NCBI GenBank assembly: GCA_037013685.1
Contig: CM072888.1
Location: 1,035,034 to 1,099,033, forward strand
DNA: 64,000 nt
Direction: 5' to 3'
Source: Acridotheres tristis
Lineage: Eukaryota > Chordata > Aves > Passeriformes > Sturnidae
In this document: positions 22,675 through 32,272 of the stretch, one piece after another
Numbering within the stretch: the first letter of the stretch is position 1
Layout of the letters: the number at the start of each line of letters is the position of its first letter
Notes under the pieces: generated by a model
The model's input: only the letters and a program-made list of their open reading frames with translations
The model's database searches: none
What the model was told of the DNA's origin: nothing
Position numbers and translations under genes: made by a program

Positions 22675-23386
22675 GTCCGGCCCTCTGGGCTTTATTATCC
22701 GGCACCCCGAACCCCGCGGCTGCGGGGGAACAAACAAAGGGACAAGGGACAGACAGGACAGAGAAGGGAGGCCAGACAAGCAAAAGAGTGATAAATGGAT
22801 AAGAGACCCAGAAGCAAGAGAGGCAAGACATGGGAGAGACAGGGGAGCTGGAGGGGAGGATAAGGGGAGGCAGGGTCGGGATGGACAGGGAGGGTGAAAG
22901 GACGAGGGGCAGAAAGGGGGAGGCTGGAGGGGTAGAGGGGAAACAGAGGGGGTCGGGTTGGATGGCGGGCAAGAACGGCGAAGGAAGGAGGGATGGAGGT
23001 GGTTGGGGTGCGGAGCAGGGCAGGGGGGGAGGCGGTTTGGGGGACACGGGGAAGGACGGTAGAGGGGGAACGGAGGAACGGGAGAAAAGCAGGAGAGAGA
23101 ACAAAGAGAAGGCGAGAGAAGCAGAGGGACTAGAGAAGGAGAGAGGAGAGAGAAGCAGAAAGAAGAAGAGAGAAGCAAAGAGAAGGAGAAGCAGAAGGAG
23201 CGACAAACAGAAAGAAGGACAGAGGAGAGACAAGGACAGAAGCAGAGAGAAAGACAGAAAAGGACAGAAGAAGAAAGGAGAGAGAAGAACCTCACCTGGA
23301 CCCCCGAGGGAGCCCGGACCGGCAGCAGCAGCCACCTCCGAGCGCTGGGGGGAAAATGGCGCCTGCGGCGGTTTCCGGGCTTTAAA
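22675..23386 (-). ncRNA. Candidate two-exon non-coding transcription unit, copy B
   Basis: Inverted copy. TTTAAA box at 23386-23381, exon 1 ending at 23296 with CCAG|GTGAGG, 576-bp C/T-rich intron, exon 2 from 22719 with AATAAA at 22696-22691. GC boxes with three CACCTGTGCCGGCCCCGCCC-type repeats lie upstream at about 23540-23620. Exon 1 and exon 2 match A; the intron has substitutions and indels. Confidence 0.4.
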
Positions 23387-23539
23387 TGCCCTCGGTCCCG
23401 CCCCGCGCAGCCGCCCTGGAGCCCCGCGCACCTGTGGCCCTGCCCTGCTCACACCTGTGCCGGCTTCGCGCCGCGCACGCGCTCTGTTGTCCCGCGCAGC
23501 GCACGCGCCCCGCGGCCCCGCCCCGCACTCGGCGGCCCC

Positions 23540-23640
23540 GCCCCTCTCACCTGTGCCGGCCCCGCCCCTCTCACCTGTGCCGGCCCCGCCCCTCTCACCT
23601 GTGCCGGCCCCGCCCCTTCCCCGCGCTCCGTGTCCGCCAG
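23540..23640 (-). promoter_or_regulatory. GC-box cluster of element B
   Basis: Tandem 24-bp units on the minus strand, each with a GGGGCGGGG box and CCGGCACAGGTGAGA. There is one more unit than in A and D. Promoter role inferred. Confidence 0.5.
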
Positions 23641-24170
23641 AGGGCGCCCTGCGGGTCCCGGTCCCGGTCCCGGTCCCGCCTCGATGCTCCCGCCCGGGGA
23701 GAGGCGGCACCGCCCGGTACCCCCGGCAGATCCCAGCGCTGCTCGGCCTCGCACCCCGGCCCCATTGGCGGCCCTGTCGCAGCGTCCCTGCCCCGCACTC
23801 TGTGGCCGCGGCCCTCACACCTGTGCCGGTCTCGCCGCGTGTCCCCGTACCGCTGTCCCGGGGACATCGCTCGGGACCCTCGCTCGGCGCTGTGCGAGCC
23901 CCGGCCCGGGGGCTGCTCCCGGCGGGGACCGCTCGGAGCCCGGCGCGCTGAGGCGGGGCCGTGCCCGTGGCCGGGTTGCGGGACCGAGTCCTGCCGCTGT
24001 CGGCCCGCGGAGCTGCGCTGCCTGTGTCCCGGCGGGCGGACTGCAGCTCTCGGGGATGGCGGACCAAGTCCGGCCTGGGGTTGAGACAGGGCTGGGGATC
24101 TGCAAAGCCCAGCCTGGACTCGATGTCCCCTCCTGCTACGCTGCCGGGGGGAGGCTGACCATGAGAGGAA
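23640..24170. other. CpG-rich flank upstream of element B
   Basis: Very GC-rich, with many CpG, CCGGTCCCGGTCCC-type repeats and no homologue on the plus arm at this quality. It is partly related to the sequence upstream of C. An ATG at 24056 opens a short frame (MADQVRPGVETG) with no recognisable family, so no gene is called. Confidence 0.5.
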
Positions 24171-24658
24171 TGTTGAGTTTGTCTTTACAAATGAGTTGTG
24201 GATCAGCCTGTAGATAAGGCTAGCACCGAGAGATAAAAGAAACAATGGGGTGGATTCCACTGATTGATGAATGGAAAGAGATATTTGCCTTTACAAACAA
24301 ACTGTAGGGCTGCTGATAAATGAAATTAGATATCGAAAGATGAAAGAAGCAACGGGGGGAAACTATGAATTCTGTAAGAATTAAAAATTAAAAGGAAGGG
24401 TTATACATTAGAGGGAAATTTCAGGTATCAGGCGTTCCGGGAAGTCTGTGCCTCTCAAGTACCTCAGCCAATGGGGAAAGAGAGAGGGAAATGCGGCCGG
24501 GAAAATAGGATAAAAAGGAGGCTGCGTCCTCCAAAAATTTGAGAGATCCCAGGGGAATGTCCCATGGCCTCTCCCTTTATTCGAATAAAGCAAAAAGGAC
24601 TCCTCTGTCTCCTTTTTGGACATAAACCTCTGGTGTTTGTGGATTAATTTTCCTGACA
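24171..24658 (+). mobile_element. Solo LTR-like sequence in the palindrome centre
   Basis: It begins TGTTGAG and ends CCTGACA. A TATA-like GGATAAAAAGG lies near 24508 and CGAATAAAGC near 24581, followed by a T-rich U5-like end. This is the order U3, TATA, poly(A) signal, U5 expected of a retroviral LTR. The left third holds two diverged tandem units (from about 24178 and 24290) sharing TTTACAAA and GATAAAAGAAACAA-like words, like a duplicated U3 enhancer. I see no coding region and no matching target-site duplication. Confidence 0.6.
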
Positions 24659-25126
24659 ACCGCGAGCGGGTGATGGAGCCCACAGCCAGAGTTGGGATGT
24701 GGTGTTCGGGTCCTGCCGGGGTCCGTCTGGGGTCCCGGGCGGAGGATCGAATCGGCATCAGTACCAGAATCGGTACAGGGATTGGTACCGGGCCCAGATC
24801 GCCGCGGGCGGACGTCGCCGGGGCGGGAGCGCGACGGATCCCGGTACCCGCTTCGGATGCGGTGACCCCATGTGGTACCGGGACACCGGAGGGCGCCGTC
24901 TAGCGGACGCGGAGCGCAGCGCCACCGCGTGCCTCCGGGGTGGGGGGCGGGGCTCGCAACAGGTGAGGGGGGCGGGGCCGCCGAGTGCGGGGCGGGGCCA
25001 CGGGGCGCGTGCGCAGCGCGGGACAACAGAGCGCGTGCGCGGCGCGAAGCCGGCACAGGTGTGAGCAGGGCAGGGCCACAGGTGCGCGGGGCTCCAGGGC
25101 GGCTGCGCGGGGCGGGACCGAGGGCA

Positions 25127-25830
25127 TTTAAAGCCCGGAAACCGCCGCAGGCGCCATTTTCCCCCCAGCGCTCGGAGGTGGCTGCTGCTGCCGGTCCGGG
25201 CTCCCTCGGGGGGGTCCAGGTGAGGTTCTGCTCTCTCCTTTCTTCTTCTGTCCTTTTCTGTCTTTCTCTCTGCTTCTGTCCTTGTCTCTCCTCTGTCCTT
25301 CTTTCTCTCGTTTCTCTCCTTCTGGTTCTCTCTCCTCTGTCCTTCTCTCTCTCTCTCCTGTTTCTCTCTCCTTTTCTCCCCTTTCCCCTCTACCGTCCTT
25401 CCCCGTGTCCCCCAAACCGCCTCCCCTCCCTGCCCTGCTCCGCACCCCAACCACCTCCATCCCTCCTTCCTTCGCCGTTCTTGCCCGCCATCCAACCCGA
25501 CACCCTCTGTTTCCCCTCTACCCCTCCAGCCTCCCCCTTTCTGCCCCTCGTCCTTTCACCCTTTCATCCCTGTCCATCCCGACCCTGCCTCCCCTTATCC
25601 TCCCCTCCAGCTCCCCTGTACCCTCCCTGTCTCCCTCATGCCTCCTTATTGCCCTTGTCTCTCCCATGTCTTGCCTCTCTTGCTTCTGGGTCTCTTATCC
25701 ATTTATCACTCTTTTGCTTGTCTGGCCTCCCTTCTCTGTCCTGTCTGTCCCTTGTCCCTTGGTTCCCCCGCAGCCGCGGGGTTCGGGGTGCCGGATAATA
25801 AAGCCCAGAGGGCCGGACCGGCGCCCCTCG
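25127..25830 (+). ncRNA. Candidate two-exon non-coding transcription unit, copy C
   Basis: TTTAAA at 25127-25132, exon 1 ending 25219 with CCAG|GTGAGG, 554-bp intron, exon 2 from 25774, AATAAA at 25797-25802. This is the most diverged copy: part of the first half of the C/T intron is missing or rearranged, and only about two GC boxes remain upstream. The flanking promoter region (about 24720-24950) is recognisably related to that of A but clearly diverged. Confidence 0.4.
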
Positions 25831-25924
25831 CGGGAATCCCCCCACACACAACACTGCCCCACAGTGCCGGCTGTCCGGCTGTCCCCACATCACACTGGGG
25901 GGGCGGGCGTGGGGGGTCGGGGTG

Positions 25925-26320
25925 GGCCCCCTCCTCAGGAGGGGGTGCTGGGGGGGGTGGGGGGGATTTAGGATGGGCCCCCTCCTTAGGAGGGGGTCCT
26001 GGGGGTGGTGGGGGGGATTTAGGATGGGCCCCCTCGTTAGGAGGGGGTCCTGGGGGGTGGGGGTGGGTTAGGGAGGACCCCCTCGTTAGGAGGGGGTCCG
26101 GGGGGGCGGGGGGTGGGAGGGGTCCCCTCCGGAGGAGGGGCCCCTGGGGAGGGGCGGGGGGCGGGCCCCCTCCGGAGTGGGGGGCCCGGGGGGGAGGGGC
26201 TGGGGGGTCCGCCCCCTAGCCCCTCCCACCCTGGGCCTTCCCCTCCGGAGGGGACCCCGCTCCCTGCGCCCCTCCCCAGGACCCCCCTCCTCCGGACGGG
26301 GCCCCGTGGGGGGGGGGGGT
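25925..26320 (+). repeat. G-rich palindromic repeat array of element C
   Basis: Same family, downstream of copy C's AATAAA. It has fewer ~50-bp units than A or D. Confidence 0.85.
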
Positions 26321-26334
26321 CAGGAGGGAGGGGG

Positions 26335-26392
26335 ACTGCACTTGTTTGTAATAAAAATGTAATTACGGTTCAGAGTGACGTGACCCCTTCTG
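26335..26392 (-). other. Unique core between arrays C and D
   Basis: Inverted copy of the 22111-22168 core, with AATAAA at 26350-26355 on the plus strand and GTGACGTGAC. Confidence 0.6.
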
Positions 26393-26404
26393 CTTCCCCC
26401 CCAC

Positions 26405-26885
26405 CCACCCCACCCTCCCCTCCCCCCTGGGGCCCCGTCCGGAGGAGGGGGTCCTGGGGAGGGGCTCAGGGGGCGGGGGCCCCTCCGGAGGGGAGGGCCC
26501 AGGGTGGGAGGGGCTGGGGGGGCGGACCCCCCAACCCCTCCCCCCCAGGCCCCCCCCTCCGGAGGGGGCCCGCCCCCCGCCCCTCCCCAGGGGCCCCTCC
26601 TCCGGAGGGGACCCCTCCCACCCCCCGCCCCCCCGGACCCCCTCCTAACGAGGGGGTCCTCCCTAACCCACCCCCCACCCCCCCAGGACCCCCTCCTAAT
26701 GAGGGGGCCCATCCTAAATCCCCCCCCACCACCCCCAGCACCCCCTCCTAAGGAGGGGGCCCATCCTAAACCCCCCAGCCACCCCAGCACCCCCTCCTAA
26801 TGAGGGGGCCCATCCTAAATCCCCCCCACCCACCCCAGCACCCCCTCCTGAGGAGGGGGCCCACCCCCACCCCCCCCCGCCCGCC
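26405..26885 (-). repeat. G-rich palindromic repeat array of element D
   Basis: Same family in inverted orientation, converging with array C on the core at 26335-26392. Confidence 0.85.
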
Positions 26886-26964
26886 CCCCCAGTGTGATGT
26901 GGGGACAGCCGGACAGCCGGCACTGTGGGGCAGTGGTGTGTGTGGGGGGATTCCCGCGAGGGGC

Positions 26965-27727
26965 GCCGGTCCGGCCCTCTGGGCTTTATTATCCGGCACC
27001 CCGAACCCCGCGGCTGCGGGGGAACAAACAAAGGGACAAGGGACAGACAGGACAGAGAAGGGAGGCCAGACAAGCAAAAGAGTGATAAATGGATAAGAGA
27101 CCCAGAAGCAAGAGAGGCAAGACATGGGAGAGACAAGGGCAATAAGGAGGCATGAGGGAGACAGGGAGGGTACAGGGGAGCTGGAGGGGAGGATAAGGGG
27201 AGGCAGGGTCGGGATGGACAGGGATGAAAGGGTGAAAGGACGAGGGGCAGAAAGGGGGAGGCTGGAGGGGTAGAGGGGAAACAGAGGGTGTCGGGTTGGA
27301 TGGCGGGCAAGAATGGCGAAGGAAGGAGGGATGGAGGTGGTTGGGGTGCGGAGCAGGGCAGGGAGGGGAGGCGGTTTGGGGGACACGGGGAAGGACGGTA
27401 GAGGGGGAACGGAGGAACGGGAGAAAAGCAGGAGAGAGAACAAAGAGAAGGCGAGAGAAGCAGAGGGACTAGAGAAGGAGAGAGGAGAGAGAAGCAGAAA
27501 GAAGAAGAGAGAAGCAAAGAGAAGGAGAAGCAGAAGGAGCGACAAACAGAAAGTAGGACAGAGGAGAGAGAAGGACAGAAGCAGAGAGAAAGACAGAAAA
27601 GGACAGAAGAAGAAAGGAGAGAGTAGAACCTCACCTGGACCCCCCCGAGGGAGCCCGGACCGGCAGCAGCAGCCACCTCCGAGCGCTGGGGGGAAAATGG
27701 CGCCTGCGGCGGTTTCCGGGCTTTAAA
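26965..27727 (-). ncRNA. Candidate two-exon non-coding transcription unit, copy D
   Basis: TTTAAA box at 27727-27722, exon 1 ending 27635, 621-bp intron, exon 2 from 27013, AATAAA at 26990-26985. Its promoter and exon 1 match A because they lie in the arms. The 3' part of its intron instead resembles copy C. It lies about 1.6 kb downstream of the SLC4A4 poly(A) signals on the same strand. Confidence 0.4.
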
Positions 27728-27849
27728 TGCCCTCGGTCCCGCCCCGCGCAGCCGCCCTGGAGCCCCGCGCACCTGTGGCCCTGCCCTGCTCACACCTGTG
27801 CCGGCTTCGCGCCGCGCACGCGCTCTGTTGTCCCGCGCAGCGCACGCGC

Positions 27850-27940
27850 CCCGCGGCCCCGCCCCGCACTCGGCGGCCCCGCCCCTCTCACCTGTGCCGG
27901 CCCCGCCCCTCTCACCTGTGCCGGCCCCGCCCCTTCCCCG
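27850..27940 (-). promoter_or_regulatory. GC-box cluster of element D
   Basis: Mirror of the A cluster, with the same spacing and number of GC boxes. Promoter role inferred. Confidence 0.5.
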
Positions 27941-28636
27941 CGCTCCGTGTCCGCCAGAGGGCGCCCTGCGGGTCCCGGTCCCACACGGAGTCTCCGTGTG
28001 CGAACCTGGACCCGTCGCGCTCCCGCCCCGGTAACGCCCGCCCGCGGCGATTCGGGCCCCGTACCGATCACGGTACCGCCCCCTGTTCCCGATGCCGCTT
28101 CGATCCTCCCGATGGGGAAGTGGCTGCACCGCCCGGGACCCCGGCAGCCCTCGGTTCCCGCGGCAGACCTCCCGTGCAAGGTGCGGTCCCCGCGCGCGCT
28201 GTCCCCCCGGGACTCCCCGCTTCGCCACCACCGAGAACAGTGCCCGGCCGCGGAGAGCATCTCCCGCCTCTCCCTCTCTCCCTCCCCCGGGGCCGCTGCT
28301 CCCTGGGGCCCCCGCCCCTCGCGCCCCTGTGGAACCAGCAGGGCTGGATCACCGTGAGCAGTAGGAGCCGCTCCGGGGCTCCCCCAGGACCTTCCTCTCC
28401 ATGGTCTTCACCTGCTGCGTTTTTCCCATGTCCATTGCCTGCTTCCTGAAATGGGTGAGACCTGTCAGACCACTGGGCTCATTTACATCTCCGGTCCCCA
28501 GCAAGTTGGGTGAGCACTCTATTCATAGTACTTGTTCCAAAGCTTCCAGAGGCACCCGACCTTACCAACAAGTCAGCCTTGAGTGGCAAGAAAGTGGCTC
28601 TTCCTGCCAACAAATGAGTGGTACCGCCCTTCTCCT

Positions 28637-28712
28637 TGTTACAATCCCAGAATAGAACCATTTAGATTGGAAAAGACCTCTCAGGTTGATCACGGTCAGT
28701 TCCTGACCCTTC
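28637..28712 (-). mobile_element. CR1 LINE tail, short (mirror copy)
   Basis: Mirror of 19795-19870. Confidence 0.6.
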
Positions 28713-29357
28713 CTTCCCCTTGGCTTGGTGATTGAGATGATCTTGAGTTTCCTCGGGGTACTGAGCTCAGGGGCTGCGCAGATGCCAAGAGCAGCCCACA
28801 GCCCAGTACTGCCCCAAGTTGCCTTTACCTCCAGGTGCCGCCCTCTGGTCAGGCCCTGCTTTTCCAGAGGTGTGCAAGCAGGGATCCCGCCTGCAGGGCC
28901 AGGGGCCCAGAGGGGAGTGGCTGCTGGGGGTCCAGGGGACACATCAGTATGTGCACTCCTAACTCCGGTGGAGCCCAGAGGGTTGCTGTTTCCTTAAGTC
29001 CTTCAGTGGTTATTCCTGGCTAAGGAACATGTTCAGAAAGCCAACTTGATCGCGCTAAGTTTCAGCCCAGAAACCAGAGGTTTTGTGGAGAAGCCCAGGC
29101 ACACTGGCCTCATCCTCACTGTGTCCAGCAACAGGAGTCGGACAGAGATGCTGTGCCACCCTCAGACCTCCTGGCTGCTCTTCACTCCAATCACTCCCCT
29201 AGGTATCCCAAAATATGCTTCAGGGGGTCCTACACTAAGGCGTGGGGGAGCCCCTTGTATCAGCACACTGATTCTGGGATCTTGATTCAATCAGACAAGA
29301 CCTGGCACATAATGAGGGAAAACAGACACAAACTCTTCCATAAATGCATAAAGTTAC

Positions 29358-32166
29358 TTTATTTTCAGTATACATTTATTTAATTTTGAAAAATATAAAT
29401 GCTAAAATATCTCATCGTCTTCATCTTTTGATTCCATAAAAGTCACAATAGAAAGCTTCATAAAACTGTAAAATACTATAATGTTATAAGGAATTTCATG
29501 TTTTATATTACTGGAAAAAAAATCATTTTAATAATGTTTGAAATGTTTTCTGCTTTTTTCCTTTTAGTTCCACCAGCTGATCCTCTTCATTTCATTCTAA
29601 GTCCTTGTTCTCTCCTCCAAAGCAAACACAGACTTAGGAGAATTAAAACCAATAACAAAAGTATCTGAAAGTGCGACTTGATTCAATGCAGATACAAAGG
29701 TCTGTGAGCCCCGGGCAGGGCAGCGCAGGCCGGCGGCCGCGGCGCTGCCGGAGCTGGGACAGAGCGGGCTGTGGCCAGGGCGTGTCCCACCGTGAGCTGG
29801 GACCTTGCATCTGCTGGGGGAAGGCGATTTTTGACGGCTGCCTGTGATCCTGGAGGGCTTTGGGTCAGTCTCCACACTTATTCCCTGAAGCGCCCACCCA
29901 GGCTTTTCCAACCAAACACCTCATTTAGATTGAAAGGACGTTTCAGTTCTTTTCAAAGGCATACGGCGTGCAGAGAACCCGTCCCTGTCATGCTGCAGGC
30001 TCTTCCCTGCTGCCAGAGGTGGGTGTTTCTCCTGGAAAGCTGCAGAACCCTCTGTCCTGTTGGCAGCGCTGCCCTCAGCACAACACAAAAAACACAACAC
30101 AAATAGAGAGAAAGATCTAGAACAGCAGTCAGGACACCTCAAGTGTATTTAGAAGAAGTGAAGACCTCATTTTTGGGGAGACAGGTCACCAGGCACCAGC
30201 AGATGGAAGCTGTGCCCATGGGGGACAGCCCCTGCGATCCACGTTTCCTCTGGGATTGCTGCACGTCCATGCTCTGGGCAGGGTGTGCAGCAATTCCACA
30301 AGCAGCTCCTGTGCACCCCACAGGCAATGCTCGAGCCCGTGTCCCCACTGGTGCTCACCAAGGGATGGAGAGCATTGGCTAAAGCTGGCATCACACTTCC
30401 CAAGTTACCTGTCCTCCGGCAGCAGAAGGGATCCCAGAGCTGCTCCTCTTCAGGCCTTTCCCAAGTCTCCCCAGCATTTTGAGAGCAGGTTTCAGCCAGG
30501 TTCCTGGGATACCCAACACAGATTTCATGGAAACTGAAGGGCAGACCCCTGCAGAGCGAACAGGGGCTGTACAGAGGTGGTGGCTCCTGTGTGGGAGCAG
30601 TCGCTAAAATTTGGCATTTAAGGTCTCAGCACCATCAGAAAATCCTCGTGACTTCATCAACCCAGACTTTGGTTTCACAAAGACCAAGTGGCAGCATGTG
30701 CCCATCCTCTGTGATGGAATTGTCTCCATAGAGAAATTTGCCTTGAGAGCTGGGGTACTTTTTCTTCTTGTTTTGTTTTTCATTTTTGGATGAAGCTTTC
30801 AGTGTGCTCCCCCATGTCCTGCTGAAGCCCAGTTTCCCAGATGCGCGTTTAGACACACATACCAGTATAAACATGCTACAGGAGAGAGATGTTCACTTGC
30901 TTGGTTCCACCCCAAAATCCTGGGATGCCCATGCCTGGCCTGCTTAGTCCTGCTGCACTGCCGGGGCTGGGGCTGAGTAGCCAAGGTTCAGGGGAAATTC
31001 TGCAGATGATGGCAGACAGGGCTGGGATGCAGGAGGATGCGGAAGTTTGCGAATCCAAGTGTCGGGATGAACATCCCAGCTGGCCACCTTCATCTTCCTC
31101 CTCGTCCACTGTGCCTGAGGCACACCTCGGGTCTTCTCACTGCACACACCCACTGGTGTTCCAAGAAAATCACGGAGCGATCCCACGTCAGAAATCAACA
31201 ACGCGATACAAGCAGCATCCGTGTGCAGCGCTGGACCAACAAGCCCTTTGAGACTCTTCTAAGATCACAAGAGATTTAAGTCTCCTTCACAGCAGGGATT
31301 GCTCATTAGAAAATACTTTAAAAACCAACATAACCCTAAAAAAAACAGATGCTTTGGAGCAGAAGGGGTTAATTGAACTGATCCAGACCTATGCCACGTC
31401 CTGGAGATTGTGGTATGATGTCATGGGTTTGTTTTTTTTTTGTAAAAATCACATTATATATGGTACAATACATTTTTTACAGAAAGCCTGGCATCTAGAA
31501 ATAAGAGGTAGAACTACTCATAACTATATGTTTCCTGCTGCAGGAAAAAAATTCATTTTTCTTTACAGTAATTAAAAAAAGGTTAAAAAATTGTCAAAAA
31601 AAAAGAAAAAAAAAAAAAGAAAGAAAAAGTCGTAGGTTAGGCCCCCATAATTTAAACAAAATAATCTAGGAAAATAACACTCTTCCATGTACCTGACGGA
31701 TTAAGTCCATTAAAGTGTTTCTTTAAAAAAAAATTGCATAGGAAAGGGACATTTCCAAACATGCTACAGCGATGGCAATGGTCTGTCTGTGCTGGGAGTG
31801 AAGTACCTTCTCTTTTATCTACAGGTGAGAGCACGTGAGGGTTAGCAGCACGTTCCAGCATCTCCGAGCAGTGGGAGCAGACACGGAATTAGCCTGGAGG
31901 TCAGCTCTGCTCTGCCAAGCCCCAGCTCACAACAGCCAGTGCCTCTGGCAGTGCCACAGGCGTGAGGTGACATCCGTAGCGCTCCTGCCCTCGCTGTGCT
32001 TCGGAGCCAGGGGAAGGCAATTCCCAGTCCTGGGCAGGGCCCGCAGGGGGCGCGGGCAGGGAGGGACAGCGCGGGGCTCAGTCACCGTCACCGGCGGGAG
32101 CAGGGAGCTTCTTAACATTTGGCTACTGACAAAGTGAATTTGGAAAAGATTGGACAGACAGAAAAA
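29358..32166 (-). other. SLC4A4: SLC4A4 3' UTR with poly(A) signals
   Basis: About 2.8 kb of low-GC, T/A-rich sequence with no coding potential follows the TAA. Two minus-strand AATAAA hexamers occur at 29380-29375 and 29363-29358, the first good poly(A) candidates. The end is inferred from these signals. The equivalent on the plus arm is 16341-19149. Confidence 0.6.
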
Positions 32167-32272
32167 TTATAAAGTAGTTTCTGTTCCCTTGCTCCTCCAG
32201 AAATAACCATTGTCTTCAGGCTCAAGTTCTATTCTAATTTGAGGCACAACTTTTACTGGAGTTCGTGGAGGG
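32167..32272 (-). CDS. SLC4A4: SLC4A4 terminal coding exon, ETTL PDZ-ligand tail
   Basis: 106 coding nt used in the skipped (C-type) isoform: [35 protein letters not shown], stop TAA at 32169-32167. The final ETTL is a class I PDZ ligand. In the A/B-type transcript this exon is 3' UTR. Acceptor TTTGCAG. Confidence 0.95.

Noticed and set aside
20149..28449. Long Pro/Arg/Gly or Ser/Leu/Pro open frames on both strands
   Set aside because: They arise from GC-rich promoter repeats, pyrimidine tracts and G arrays, where stop codons are rare. The translations differ between near-identical copies and match no family.
28401..28470. Possible exon ATGGTCTTCACCTGCTGC... ending AAATGG|GTGAG
   Set aside because: It reads MVFTCCVFPMSIACFLKW with a donor-like end, but has no recognisable homology, no matching acceptor or neighbouring exons. 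It is too weak to call.
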